Below, piece by piece: positions 11,101 to 18,199 of a stretch of DNA of 64,000 nt (within the stretch, counting starts at the first letter, position 1; every line of letters starts with the position of its first letter). The translations under genes were made by a program, and so were the position numbers. Below the pieces are notes generated by a model, which was given only the letters and a program-made list of their open reading frames with translations, did no database searches and was not told where the DNA came from. The DNA comes from Lachancea mirantina. Lineage: Eukaryota; Ascomycota; Saccharomycetes; Saccharomycetales; Saccharomycetaceae. The DNA lies in contig LT598464.1 in assembly GCA_900074745.1 (NCBI GenBank), positions 310,001 to 374,000 on the forward strand. Reading direction: 5' to 3'.

Positions 11101-14100
11101 GAAAGGGGACCTGCACAGAACACTTTACTTTATCAATTTCTCATCAATCACTCTGAAGAATTTTATCAATCTAGAGAGGTTTTCGTCTCTAGTATTATAG
11201 CTTTCATGGGTAAACTCACTTTAATGACTAATTCGAATGCCGAAAACCAAGCTCTGGCTGTCGATTGTGCAAGCTTGATTTTAAAATGGGAAAAGAAAGC
11301 CGAAGAACAGCAGAAAAACTTTGATATGACCCATGAAGCTGAAACAGATCATTCGCATATTTATTTCACGCCACCAAACAAGAGAGAAGCTTGCATTACC
11401 TTTTTAATTCGACAAATCTGTGTCAGTAATCACCGTGCTTTGGAAACTGAAAGCGGTGCGAAAGCTTTGAGAATTTTGACAGAACTATTATCTGACGCTC
11501 ACTGGTCAGAGGTTGGAGTTAAGCTCCCGTATTTCGAAAAATTTCTTGTACAACAAGACTTTTCCTCTACAAACATACTATATTACTGCATGAATGCTCT
11601 TGACGTGCTCTACGTTTTACTAAAAAGTAAAAGTTCGAAATGGATCGTATCTAATTTGACTCCCATCAGAACTTTGCTTGATAAATGTTTAAGAGCTGAT
11701 CATCATGACGTTCAACAAGTCTTACAAAAGGTGCTCTCGACTATGCTCTCTGCCGTGCATGAAGAAGAAGACGATAGTATGGACAGTGAAGAGGAGACAC
11801 AGGGAAAATCTTTTTTGAACAATCTGACCGCTGTGATCTCGGAAGATCTTCAAGGCACCTCCTCCATCGCTGCTGGAGTCACTTTATCGTGGACTCTTTT
11901 CCTTCATTTTCCTCAAAATATTGATCCTTTACTTCCCTTGATTATGCGTGTGTTTAGCAAACTTTGCAAGGATCATTTAGCGACTTCGCAACCTAAAGAT
12001 GCGGGAGCTCTGGAAGAAGCGAAGCTGACAACGAAGCTTTTGGAGATAGTTCTTTGTCTTCTTTCAATGAAGGTTGCCTCTCTAGGTGACGCGCGCAGAC
12101 CCTTTTTGTCTACTATTGCCTTATTGATCGACCGCTCAATGGACCAACAATTCCTTCAAAAAATCATAGTCATTGCGAGAATGTGGATTTTTACAAACGA
12201 AATTTTCCCCACAGTAAAGGAAAAGGCAGCTATATTGACGAAGATGTTAGCCTTTGAAGTACGTGGTGAACCAAAGTTATGCAAGCAATTTTATGAAATT
12301 ATTTTGGAACTTTTCAAGAGCGAATCTTTCAACAACAGCGAGATTACGGTGAGGATGGAACAACCATTCTTGGTAGGGACCAGATTGAATGATGTTTCCA
12401 TCCGAAAACAGCTAATGGAGATTTTGGATAGGAGCTTGGAAAGAAATATTAGAGAAAGACTTTACTACGTTATACGAGATCAAAACTGGGAATTCATTGC
12501 GGATCATCTTTGGCTAAATCAGGCGCTACAACTTCTCTACGGAGCCTTTAAGAAAGAGCACCAATTGATGCTGAGTGATAAATACGAAATCGGGCAACTT
12601 GATTCATCCTTAAGAGACCTTACATCGGACCTAAACTCTATCGAGGTACGCGAGGATCTGTCGATTTTAATAAAAAACCATTGCGAGTTTTCAGACAATT
12701 TCAGGAAAGTTGCTTGCAACGATATTCTTGAACCACTCGTTGAGATTTTTTACCGATCTCCCAAGTCTGTCCACTCCGCGTGGGTCGATTTGTTTCCCAT
12801 GGCGTACAAGTCCATTCCCAAAAACGAGAAATTTGGTTTCATGTGCTCGTTAGTCTCACTGCTTTCAAAAGATTATCACTCTAGGCAAGTGAATGTCAGA
12901 ACAAATGTGATCGGAACTTTGCTTGACGCTATCAGCAAAATTGAGGGCTTAGAACTTCCGCCTCATCTCATCAAATACTTGGCCACTTCTTATAATTCCT
13001 GGTATGAATCCATCAAAATATTGGAGTCATTGGAAGAAAACAGCTCAATCGAAAACGCTAAAATTTTAGAGACAAATGAGGATGCTCTGTTGGAGCTTTA
13101 CGTGAATCTACAGGAAGAAGACATGTTTTATGGGCTGTGGAGGAGAAGAGCCAAATACACCGAGACAAATATGGCTTTATCATACGAGCAGATAGGTCTA
13201 TGGGACAAAGCTCAGCAGCTATACGAGGCCGCCCAGGTGAAAGCACGCAGTGGGGCTTTACCCTATTCGGAATCCGAATATGCTCTCTGGGAAGACAACT
13301 GGATTATGTGTGCCGAGAAGTTGCAACATTGGGACGTTCTCACGGAATTAGCAAAACACGAAGGTTTCACTGATCTTCTACTAGAATGTGGCTGGAGAGT
13401 TGCGGACTGGAATGCGGATAAAGAGGCTTTGGAACAATCTGTGAAGAGTGTCATGGATGTCCCAACTCCTCGTCGACAGATATTTGAAACATTCCTGGCC
13501 TTGCAAAATTTCGCAGAGACAAAGAAGGGAGATCAAGAGGTTAGAAGGTTATGTGACGAAGGTATTCAGCTGAGCCTTTATAAATGGGCTTCCATGCCAG
13601 AAAGATTTACACCTGCTCACAAATTCCTTTTGCATGGTTTTCAGCAATACATGGAGTTTATGGAAGCAACTCAAATATATGGCAATCTAGCCACAACCAC
13701 AATTCAAAATTTAGACAGCAAGGCGCAAGAGGTGAAGCGGGTATTGCAAGCATGGCGCGATCGTCTTCCGAACATTTGGGATGATATCAACATGTGGAAT
13801 GACTTGATAACTTGGAGGCAACATGCTTTCCAGGTCATCAATAGCTCATACCTTCCAATGGTTCCTTCCCTTCAACAGGCAAATGGTAACAGCAATGTCA
13901 ATACCCACGCATATAGGGGATACCATGAGATTGCCTGGGTCATTAATCGATTTGCTCACGTAGCTCGAAAGCATGACATGCCAGACGTTTGCATCAGCCA
14001 ACTGGCAAGGATTTACACCCTTCCGAACATCGAAATTCAAGAAGCGTTTTTGAAGTTGCGTGAACAGGCTAAATGCCATTATCAAAGTTTGAATGAATTA

Positions 14101-16353
14101 ACAACAGGGTTGGACGTCATCAGTAATACCAATCTAGTGTACTTTGGCACTGTTCAAAAGGCCGAGTTCTTTACATTGAAGGGGATGTTTCTGTCAAAGC
14201 TTAGAGCCCATGATGAAGCTAACCAGGCTTTCGCAACCGCTGTTCAAATCGACCTAAACCTAGCAAAAGCTTGGGCCCAGTGGGGCTTCTTTAATGATCG
14301 GAGACTTTCAGAAGAACCTACCAATATCAGCTTTGCAAACAATGCAATAAGTTGCTACTTACAGGCTGCAGGTCTCTACAAAAACTCTAAAACGAGAAAG
14401 CTTCTTTGTCGAATTTTATGGCTTATTGGCATTGAAGATTCATCTAGATCTTTAGCCAATGCTTTTGAATCCTTCCGAGGAGAAGTACCTGTTTGGTATT
14501 GGATCACTTTCATTCCTCAACTCCTGACGGCGCTTTCTCACAAGGAGGCAAATATGGTGCGTCAGATTTTGATAAGGATTGCCAAGAGTTATCCTCAAGC
14601 CCTACACTTCCAATTACGCACCACTAAAGAAGAGTTCTCTGTTATTCAGAGACAAACTATTGCCGCCGTTGCTAATTCTCGCTCATCGAGTAGCAAAAGT
14701 CAGCTTCCAGCTGGGGCCACCCGACAACCTTGGGAGTATTTGGATGAATTAAATGGGATTTTAAAAACGGCATATCCCCTACTTGCACTTTCGCTGGAAT
14801 CTCTAGTCGATCAAATTAATCAAAAGTTCAAAACAACGCCGGATGAAGACTTATTCAGACTGATTAATGTTCTTTTGATAGATGGAACTTACAATTTTAA
14901 TCGCCTACCTTATCCAAGAGATACCCCTCTCCTTCCTTCCAGCACTGAGTCCAATCTGATAAGATTTTCGGAAAATCTTTTGCCACCTCACATTAGAACT
15001 AAATTCAATGCCGATTTTATCGACAGTAAACCGAACTTTGAGGCATATATCAAGAAATTAAGGGAATGGCGTAATAGACTTGAGAATAAGCTGGATCGCG
15101 CTCCGAAAGTAGAATACATGGAGGACTGGTGTCTTCATTTGTGCAATTTTCATCATCAAAAATTTGAGGACATTGAAGTACCGGGACAATACCTCCTAAA
15201 CAAGGACAGCAACGCGCAATTTGTTAAGATTGCTCGATTTTTGCCGCAGGTAAATTTCGTTAGAGGAACGCATTCCTCATTTAGGCGTCTCACAATTCGT
15301 GGTCACAATGGTACGCTTCATCCATTTGCCGTTCAATACCCTGCGGTTCGTCACTCTCGCCGCGAGGAAAGAATGTTTCAAATGTTCCGCCTGTTCAATG
15401 AGACGTTGTCTAAAAATGTACAAACACGCCGTCGTGATATTAATTTTACACTGCCGATCGCAGTTCCACTTTCTCCTCAGGTTCGAATTATGAACGACAG
15501 CCCATCGTTCATCAACATGCATCAAATATATGATGAATATTGTGCAAAAAAAAATATGGACCGCGATGCCATCCAAGATTTTGTGAGTCAACAACTGGAT
15601 GCCGCTCATGACAAAGTATTGCCACCTCCTGACATAACAGCAGTCAAGGTCGAGATATGTACCTCTGTTCAGTCAATGTTCCTGCCTTCAACTGTCATGA
15701 AAGACTATTTCACGTCTCACTTTGTTACTTTTGAAGACTTTTGGTTATTCCGAAAGAGATTCTCAACACAATATGCTACGTTTATTTTCATGACTTATAT
15801 GATGGCCATAAACAACAGAGCTCCGCATAAGATATATGTTGATCATAATTCTGGAAACGTTTTCACTTTAGAGATGCTTCCAGCTCGCTATCCATTTGAC
15901 AGAGTAAAGCAATCGGCCAAATCTTTGGGTGCCAACGTTCCGCCTGATGCTCCAATCTTCTTCAATAATGAACCTGTTCCTTTCAGACTGACTCCTAATA
16001 TTCAAAAATTAATTGGTGACTCAGCGCTCGAGGGTTGCCTGTCGGTGGGGATATTTACTGTCGCCAGCGCGCTTTTAGAACCAGACCATGAACTAAACAC
16101 TTATCTGTCGTTATTCATTAGGGACGAGGTTATTTCATGGTATAGTAATTTGCATAGGTCTATTGTGGAAGACCCGCAACTCCGTGAAGTGGTGCGAACC
16201 AACGTTGATTTGATCACCAGAAAAATCGCGCAGTTAGGTCATCTAAGCTCGAAACCTTCAGTGGCGACTCAATTTGTTTTAGATGCCATCAGTGCGGCTG
16301 TGAGCCCACGCAACTTAGCGAAAACTGATCAAAGCTTCCTCCCATACTTGTAA
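5188..16353 (+). CDS. TRA1: TRA1, SAGA/NuA4 subunit, pseudokinase of the PIKK family
   Basis: An uninterrupted 3721-residue protein, matching Tra1 (3744 in S. cerevisiae, human TRRAP). It is the scaffold that contacts transcription activators in the SAGA and NuA4 histone acetyltransferase complexes. Residues 1 to about 2600 are helical HEAT/TPR repeats. The FAT domain begins near 2645 (FYGLWRRRAKYTET). The PI3K-like domain begins near 3353 (FVRGTHSSFRRLTIRG). It is a pseudokinase: the loop NNRAPHKIYVDHNSGN replaces the usual GDRH-x-x-N catalytic loop, and no DFG is seen. The FATC segment ends the protein with SFLPYL. The terminal residue is Leu, whereas S. cerevisiae Tra1 ends in a functionally important Phe. 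TRA1 next to GEP4 matches YHR099W-YHR100C. Confidence 0.98.
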   Translation: MSFVAQIDDFVSNMTNSADDMASRYQGLSELCDIIEPLSSSPDYESFLRKTVPVFLNELSSVPVSFDSGSIEHKLRNMSLEALNRCALNEAFSSWAPEVLERLMDVLQNDNEENGVLSMRVLTGLFKTYKVALLNRVEKFIQVVMEIYKEVPSLVNKTFQEDPIQDSPVGVNGSFDTFDSGDLDVIDSQSNSSHLTHFSSNKRLRHSMHSFKVLAECPITMVTLYSSFKQLTTSSLPQFMPHIIELLLMEADEQKATRVRAEAKGEIWTGMSPDVKNREAYCDFVLAQIKATSFLAYIFIRGYASEYLQNYVNFVPELIIRLLQDCPAGMSSARKELLHATRHILSTNYKRLFLPQINLLFNEKILIGDGFTSHETLRPLAYSTVADFIHNVRGELSLEDIEKTVQMYTGFLLDESLALTVQIMSAKLLLNLVERILKLGKEVQNQAVRAKKLLIIIIDAYITRFQNLNKQYDNLLKHHDVYEKDKAQKVALIKQDATTEVETPETWVAKIMEDNFGLALKTDSDGDQNMEDATASRVIASDRDEMEATENGSSPLDVLDLKYRSPILIVAPPSSDPLKDAFYLYRTLMSFLKTIIHDIKVFNPPSTDYTGMNPKLWSSLSRIFSYEEVLVFKKLFHECILGLHFFSSPHGKNPIQERKFFDITAPSLPVSATKDGRELMDYFAIMFMQIDSSTFNDILETEIEFLYQSMLRDSALLHVAQSFLTSEITSPNFTGILLRFLKSKLSTLGNVDWNKSNILIRLFKLSFMSVNLFPVSNESVLLPHLNDLILDSLKYATTAKEPLVYLYLIRTLFRSIGGGRFENLYRSIKPILQILLQSLNRMIATARRPHEQDLYVELCLTVPVRLSVLAPYLGYLMKPLVYALQGFPELITQGLRTLELCIDNLTAEYFDPIVEPVVEDVIRSLFKLLQPQPFNHQISHTAVRILGKLGGRNRRFIKPPADLRFESEFDIGVNALFKIEGISEDVPLSVTAGVESCLEILQDQKATLHYKRNAFRYLEAVLKLILQTSLKVPDDLEHSIRAGVELLTHQDVRISADFSDERVKDARLLRNKEVLLLKLLETIFFSASIPEIRDEASTIALNLVNHFCLLQVNSALNEKSRKPDVFSVDVKQPDVTIDISIILEAISSSLGSFVKEIRLLAIEAIRHLVKISEIIYGEELMLKCSFIPQMLKCFVRHCYDETFYDKSSGVLGIKILIEEVDLPVEFWRKYQFDLVTGLLFVLKDISTEAPGVIKNRSEDLIMAILKLTCEGITVSSLSEKALENTLTDIVCELSNANKVVRKACQEALSTISNVSSIPVVELMQHAKSFLLSPIFAKPLRALPFPMQIGNVDAIIYCLNLPGSFLEFNEELYRLLHEAIALVDAEDESLASAHRVSEHQTADQLVQLRVVCIKLLALALKNEEFSAAQQGATRIRILAVFFKTMLKNSSEIIEATYQGLKSVLADNPKLPKELLQNGLKPMLMNLSDHQKLTVSGLEALARLLELLIAYFKVEIGKKLLDHLDAWCRTEVLDTFFGKDLHEQTPTKIIFGIINIFHLLPPQADVFLNDLLLKVLHLEKKLRLHLVSPFREPLAKYLDRFHVSVLNYFKSNLGSRELVLLMCDIIQRSEAKQLEQDFKMEFSNIFEFYMAGLSTSKVRAVSFFANSVDLFDTLHKVEGDQWLRENKNKLMELGEMLRLCLITVREGNFHFDMLQFHQALAKYQKLFLKLIEIKESESDLLFDLVEFTFTNGLSPPEALFDHINEHVISNESSTVKATYLGKALNFITRDKPLDASVFILKHLVNKTLLYEGLQHKSLNNLETSPEAGPQWLDLVSSKIWRGANNTLFTSTSGHFDVFRFELLQQSAILVKYGIGIDPEKRKEIIKFCWNFIKLEDSLVKQAAYMVTSYFIHSYEFPIKIVTQVFVALLRSTQGESRFMVKQSLDLLAPVMHGRMAAAGSPQTWVNWVRRVLSERGPAQNTLLYQFLINHSEEFYQSREVFVSSIIAFMGKLTLMTNSNAENQALAVDCASLILKWEKKAEEQQKNFDMTHEAETDHSHIYFTPPNKREACITFLIRQICVSNHRALETESGAKALRILTELLSDAHWSEVGVKLPYFEKFLVQQDFSSTNILYYCMNALDVLYVLLKSKSSKWIVSNLTPIRTLLDKCLRADHHDVQQVLQKVLSTMLSAVHEEEDDSMDSEEETQGKSFLNNLTAVISEDLQGTSSIAAGVTLSWTLFLHFPQNIDPLLPLIMRVFSKLCKDHLATSQPKDAGALEEAKLTTKLLEIVLCLLSMKVASLGDARRPFLSTIALLIDRSMDQQFLQKIIVIARMWIFTNEIFPTVKEKAAILTKMLAFEVRGEPKLCKQFYEIILELFKSESFNNSEITVRMEQPFLVGTRLNDVSIRKQLMEILDRSLERNIRERLYYVIRDQNWEFIADHLWLNQALQLLYGAFKKEHQLMLSDKYEIGQLDSSLRDLTSDLNSIEVREDLSILIKNHCEFSDNFRKVACNDILEPLVEIFYRSPKSVHSAWVDLFPMAYKSIPKNEKFGFMCSLVSLLSKDYHSRQVNVRTNVIGTLLDAISKIEGLELPPHLIKYLATSYNSWYESIKILESLEENSSIENAKILETNEDALLELYVNLQEEDMFYGLWRRRAKYTETNMALSYEQIGLWDKAQQLYEAAQVKARSGALPYSESEYALWEDNWIMCAEKLQHWDVLTELAKHEGFTDLLLECGWRVADWNADKEALEQSVKSVMDVPTPRRQIFETFLALQNFAETKKGDQEVRRLCDEGIQLSLYKWASMPERFTPAHKFLLHGFQQYMEFMEATQIYGNLATTTIQNLDSKAQEVKRVLQAWRDRLPNIWDDINMWNDLITWRQHAFQVINSSYLPMVPSLQQANGNSNVNTHAYRGYHEIAWVINRFAHVARKHDMPDVCISQLARIYTLPNIEIQEAFLKLREQAKCHYQSLNELTTGLDVISNTNLVYFGTVQKAEFFTLKGMFLSKLRAHDEANQAFATAVQIDLNLAKAWAQWGFFNDRRLSEEPTNISFANNAISCYLQAAGLYKNSKTRKLLCRILWLIGIEDSSRSLANAFESFRGEVPVWYWITFIPQLLTALSHKEANMVRQILIRIAKSYPQALHFQLRTTKEEFSVIQRQTIAAVANSRSSSSKSQLPAGATRQPWEYLDELNGILKTAYPLLALSLESLVDQINQKFKTTPDEDLFRLINVLLIDGTYNFNRLPYPRDTPLLPSSTESNLIRFSENLLPPHIRTKFNADFIDSKPNFEAYIKKLREWRNRLENKLDRAPKVEYMEDWCLHLCNFHHQKFEDIEVPGQYLLNKDSNAQFVKIARFLPQVNFVRGTHSSFRRLTIRGHNGTLHPFAVQYPAVRHSRREERMFQMFRLFNETLSKNVQTRRRDINFTLPIAVPLSPQVRIMNDSPSFINMHQIYDEYCAKKNMDRDAIQDFVSQQLDAAHDKVLPPPDITAVKVEICTSVQSMFLPSTVMKDYFTSHFVTFEDFWLFRKRFSTQYATFIFMTYMMAINNRAPHKIYVDHNSGNVFTLEMLPARYPFDRVKQSAKSLGANVPPDAPIFFNNEPVPFRLTPNIQKLIGDSALEGCLSVGIFTVASALLEPDHELNTYLSLFIRDEVISWYSNLHRSIVEDPQLREVVRTNVDLITRKIAQLGHLSSKPSVATQFVLDAISAAVSPRNLAKTDQSFLPYL

Positions 16354-16399
16354 ATAATAAAGAGAGGATAAGGACAGGCCAGATCAGGTTGAACTATAA

Positions 16400-17029
16400 T
16401 CATCGACTTAAAGTAAATATTTCCGAATCTTTCAATTTGACGTTTTCAGTTGACGATGCTGCCTCGTAGTTTTTCGGCATTCCATGCAAAACTTGATAAA
16501 ATGTGCTCCAGTCATTGGATTGAGAACAGCGAGAGCTTCGAGGATTGCTTCCAAAAGTCATATTGGCTTGTTGGACCAGTTTCCAATGAACACAGCACGA
16601 AAGCGCAGCGCAAGTACTCCAACTTGCGAATGATAAAACTGTTACTACCAATATCCGACGCGTCAGTACAACTGGATTCTGATTTTGACCGAAATGGTAC
16701 ATCATAGGGGACTCGCTTTTCAAACATTTCACAATGTAGACCAAACCAATTATCGAACAGCTGACGTTCAGAAAGGAAAGTCCAACCATCATCGATTGTA
16801 ATAAATAAAGATCCTGTCTCAGCGGTTGCTGATGAAGCAATATGCAAATCGAGCAACAGAAAAACACCGCCAAAAGTTCCTCCAAGGACCAATAGAAAAA
16901 AAATGCCGACCTATTTGTGACATTTTCGAAAGGTGCTCCAAAAACTGTCAGAAGGTAATTCAAACAAAAAAGAACCAGCAGGGCGACGACGACCCCCGTG
17001 TTACTACCTCTAGGATTGTTCTCGAGCAT
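16400..17029 (-). CDS. Orphan four-span membrane protein
   Basis: A 209-residue protein that I do not recognise. Four hydrophobic segments are clear, at about 13-33, 43-65, 79-100 and 122-145, followed by a hydrophilic tail of about 60 residues. A Cys-rich patch sits in span 2 (FFCCSICILL), and another follows span 4 (ALSCCVHWK). The topology resembles MARVEL-like four-span proteins, but no diagnostic motif is present. It converges with TRA1 across 46 bases and lies downstream of GEP4 on the same strand. S. cerevisiae has no gene at this position. The start is uncertain: an upstream ATG at 17060 opens a 16-codon frame that overlaps this start in another frame. Length, composition and membrane spans support a real gene. 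Confidence 0.7.
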   Translation of the reverse strand: MLENNPRGSNTGVVVALLVLFCLNYLLTVFGAPFENVTNRSAFFFYWSLEELLAVFFCCSICILLHQQPLRQDLYLLQSMMVGLSFLNVSCSIIGLVYIVKCLKSESPMMYHFGQNQNPVVLTRRILVVTVLSFASWSTCAALSCCVHWKLVQQANMTFGSNPRSSRCSQSNDWSTFYQVLHGMPKNYEAASSTENVKLKDSEIFTLSR

Positions 17030-17207
17030 ATAGCAAATGCCGGGATACTTTCATCGTCATGATGCTGGAAAATCGGTGAAATCACCACATAATACCTAAT
17101 TTTAAACATAATTGTTTGGGACGCATTGTGTCGCGAGGGTAAAAATACACAAAAACGCAGACAGGCTTAACAATTGACCATTAGGTTTAATCCTTCCATT
17201 TTCAATA

Positions 17208-17841
17208 TCATTTTTCAGGCCTGAGCCACTCTAACAGAATCTTTTCAAACCGACATATGGGACTTTCACAGAGCTTAACGCCCTCTTTGACCCAGACAGG
17301 GTAAGATCCCATCAAATTGGCCATCAGGATGTCTGTGAACAGTCTATCACCTACTACAGCAATTTCTTGCGGGCTTTCGATTACCTTCTCCCTGTAAAAA
17401 TGCTCTAGAATTTGGTCTCGACATCCAGGTTTCTTGGAAGAATGCCTTAAAACTGGCACCCCAGTTACTTTCTCGAGGAGCAAAGCTTCCGCATGCCCAG
17501 AATCATCTGAACTACCCGCACTATTGCTCACAATGAGCATTGATGCTCCGGGATACGTATTTTTCAATTTCTGCCAAAGTTCCTGTATCCGTCATGTGAG
17601 TATACAGAGCTTTATTCGCCCAAATTTCTTGCAATTCCCACCATTTACATACCTCGTATTCAGGCCACACCTTATTTTCGTGCGGGAAAGCGAAACAATT
17701 GTCTTTATCTAGAACAACCGCCTTGATCTTAGGTCCGATCGGAACAGGAAGCTGTCCGAAACTGTTTATCGTCATTTGGGGCACACACAAATGCGGACTG
17801 AAAAACAACCTTAAGACATTAAAAGTCGCACTAAGGTTCAT
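17208..17841 (-). CDS. GEP4: GEP4, mitochondrial phosphatidylglycerophosphate phosphatase (spliced)
   Basis: Two exons, 17841-17653 and 17582-17208, give 187 residues (185 in S. cerevisiae). Gep4 dephosphorylates phosphatidylglycerophosphate in the cardiolipin pathway at the mitochondrial inner membrane. HAD-family motif I appears as VLDKDNC in exon 1. Exon 2 holds motif II (IVSNSAG) and the distal motif VVGDRLFTDILMAN. The unspliced frame stops soon after the boundary. Splicing joins WPEYE to ELWQKLK, so this segment aligns with the S. cerevisiae protein without a gap. The intron has GTATGT at the 5' site and ACAG at the 3' site. GEP4 and HEL2 share a divergent promoter of about 360 bases. 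Confidence 0.93.
17583..17652 (-). other. Spliceosomal intron in GEP4 (70 nt)
   Basis: The 5' splice site is GTATGT, starting at 17652. The probable branch box is TACTCAC, a one-base variant of TACTAAC. The 3' site is ACAG ending at 17583. The branch-to-acceptor distance is short, about 15 bases. S. cerevisiae GEP4 has no intron. Confidence 0.9.
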
Positions 17842-18199
17842 TTCAAACTCGTTTGCATAGACCTACAGGCAATTGAGTTTCCCTGTGAATCTTTTCGGTG
17901 TGTAGCAATATTCTTGTTAATATAATCAATTAAGTTTAGCTGGCGATGAGATGCTAATTCCAGTAATTTAATCACGTGATATTTCGAGAATTTAAAGATT
18001 TAGTAAACCTCGAAAATAAAAATTTTTATGTGAAGGAAATGAACTTGGAATTGCGCCTAAGTTAGTGTTGATTTAGGTATTGAATTTAGTCCTTAAGAGC
18101 CCATCTAAGGGGCTAGACTCGCCTAACTACTCATTTATTAATTAATTTCGTTTTTTTGGCTGTATCTTGGTGGTAAATTTAGCACTTTAAGCCTGAAAA
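17842..18199. promoter_or_regulatory. Divergent GEP4/HEL2 promoter with PAC, E-box and RRPE-like sites
   Basis: A PAC motif (GCGATGAGATG) lies at 17943-17953. A CACGTG E-box of the Cbf1/Tye7 type lies at 17973-17978, within ATCACGTGAT. An RRPE-like AAAAATTTTT core lies at 18018-18027. PAC with RRPE marks the ribosome-biogenesis regulon in yeasts. HEL2, a ribosome quality-control gene, is the likelier target. Confidence 0.6.

Noticed and set aside
17208-17841. GEP4 as two overlapping genes or a frameshifted pseudogene
   Set aside because: A canonical intron with 5' site, branch box and 3' site joins the frames exactly and restores the family length.
17973-18060. Possible point centromere (ATCACGTG followed by A/T-rich DNA)
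   Set aside because: No CDEIII-like TTTCCGAA element follows at the right distance. The site sits in an ordinary divergent promoter.
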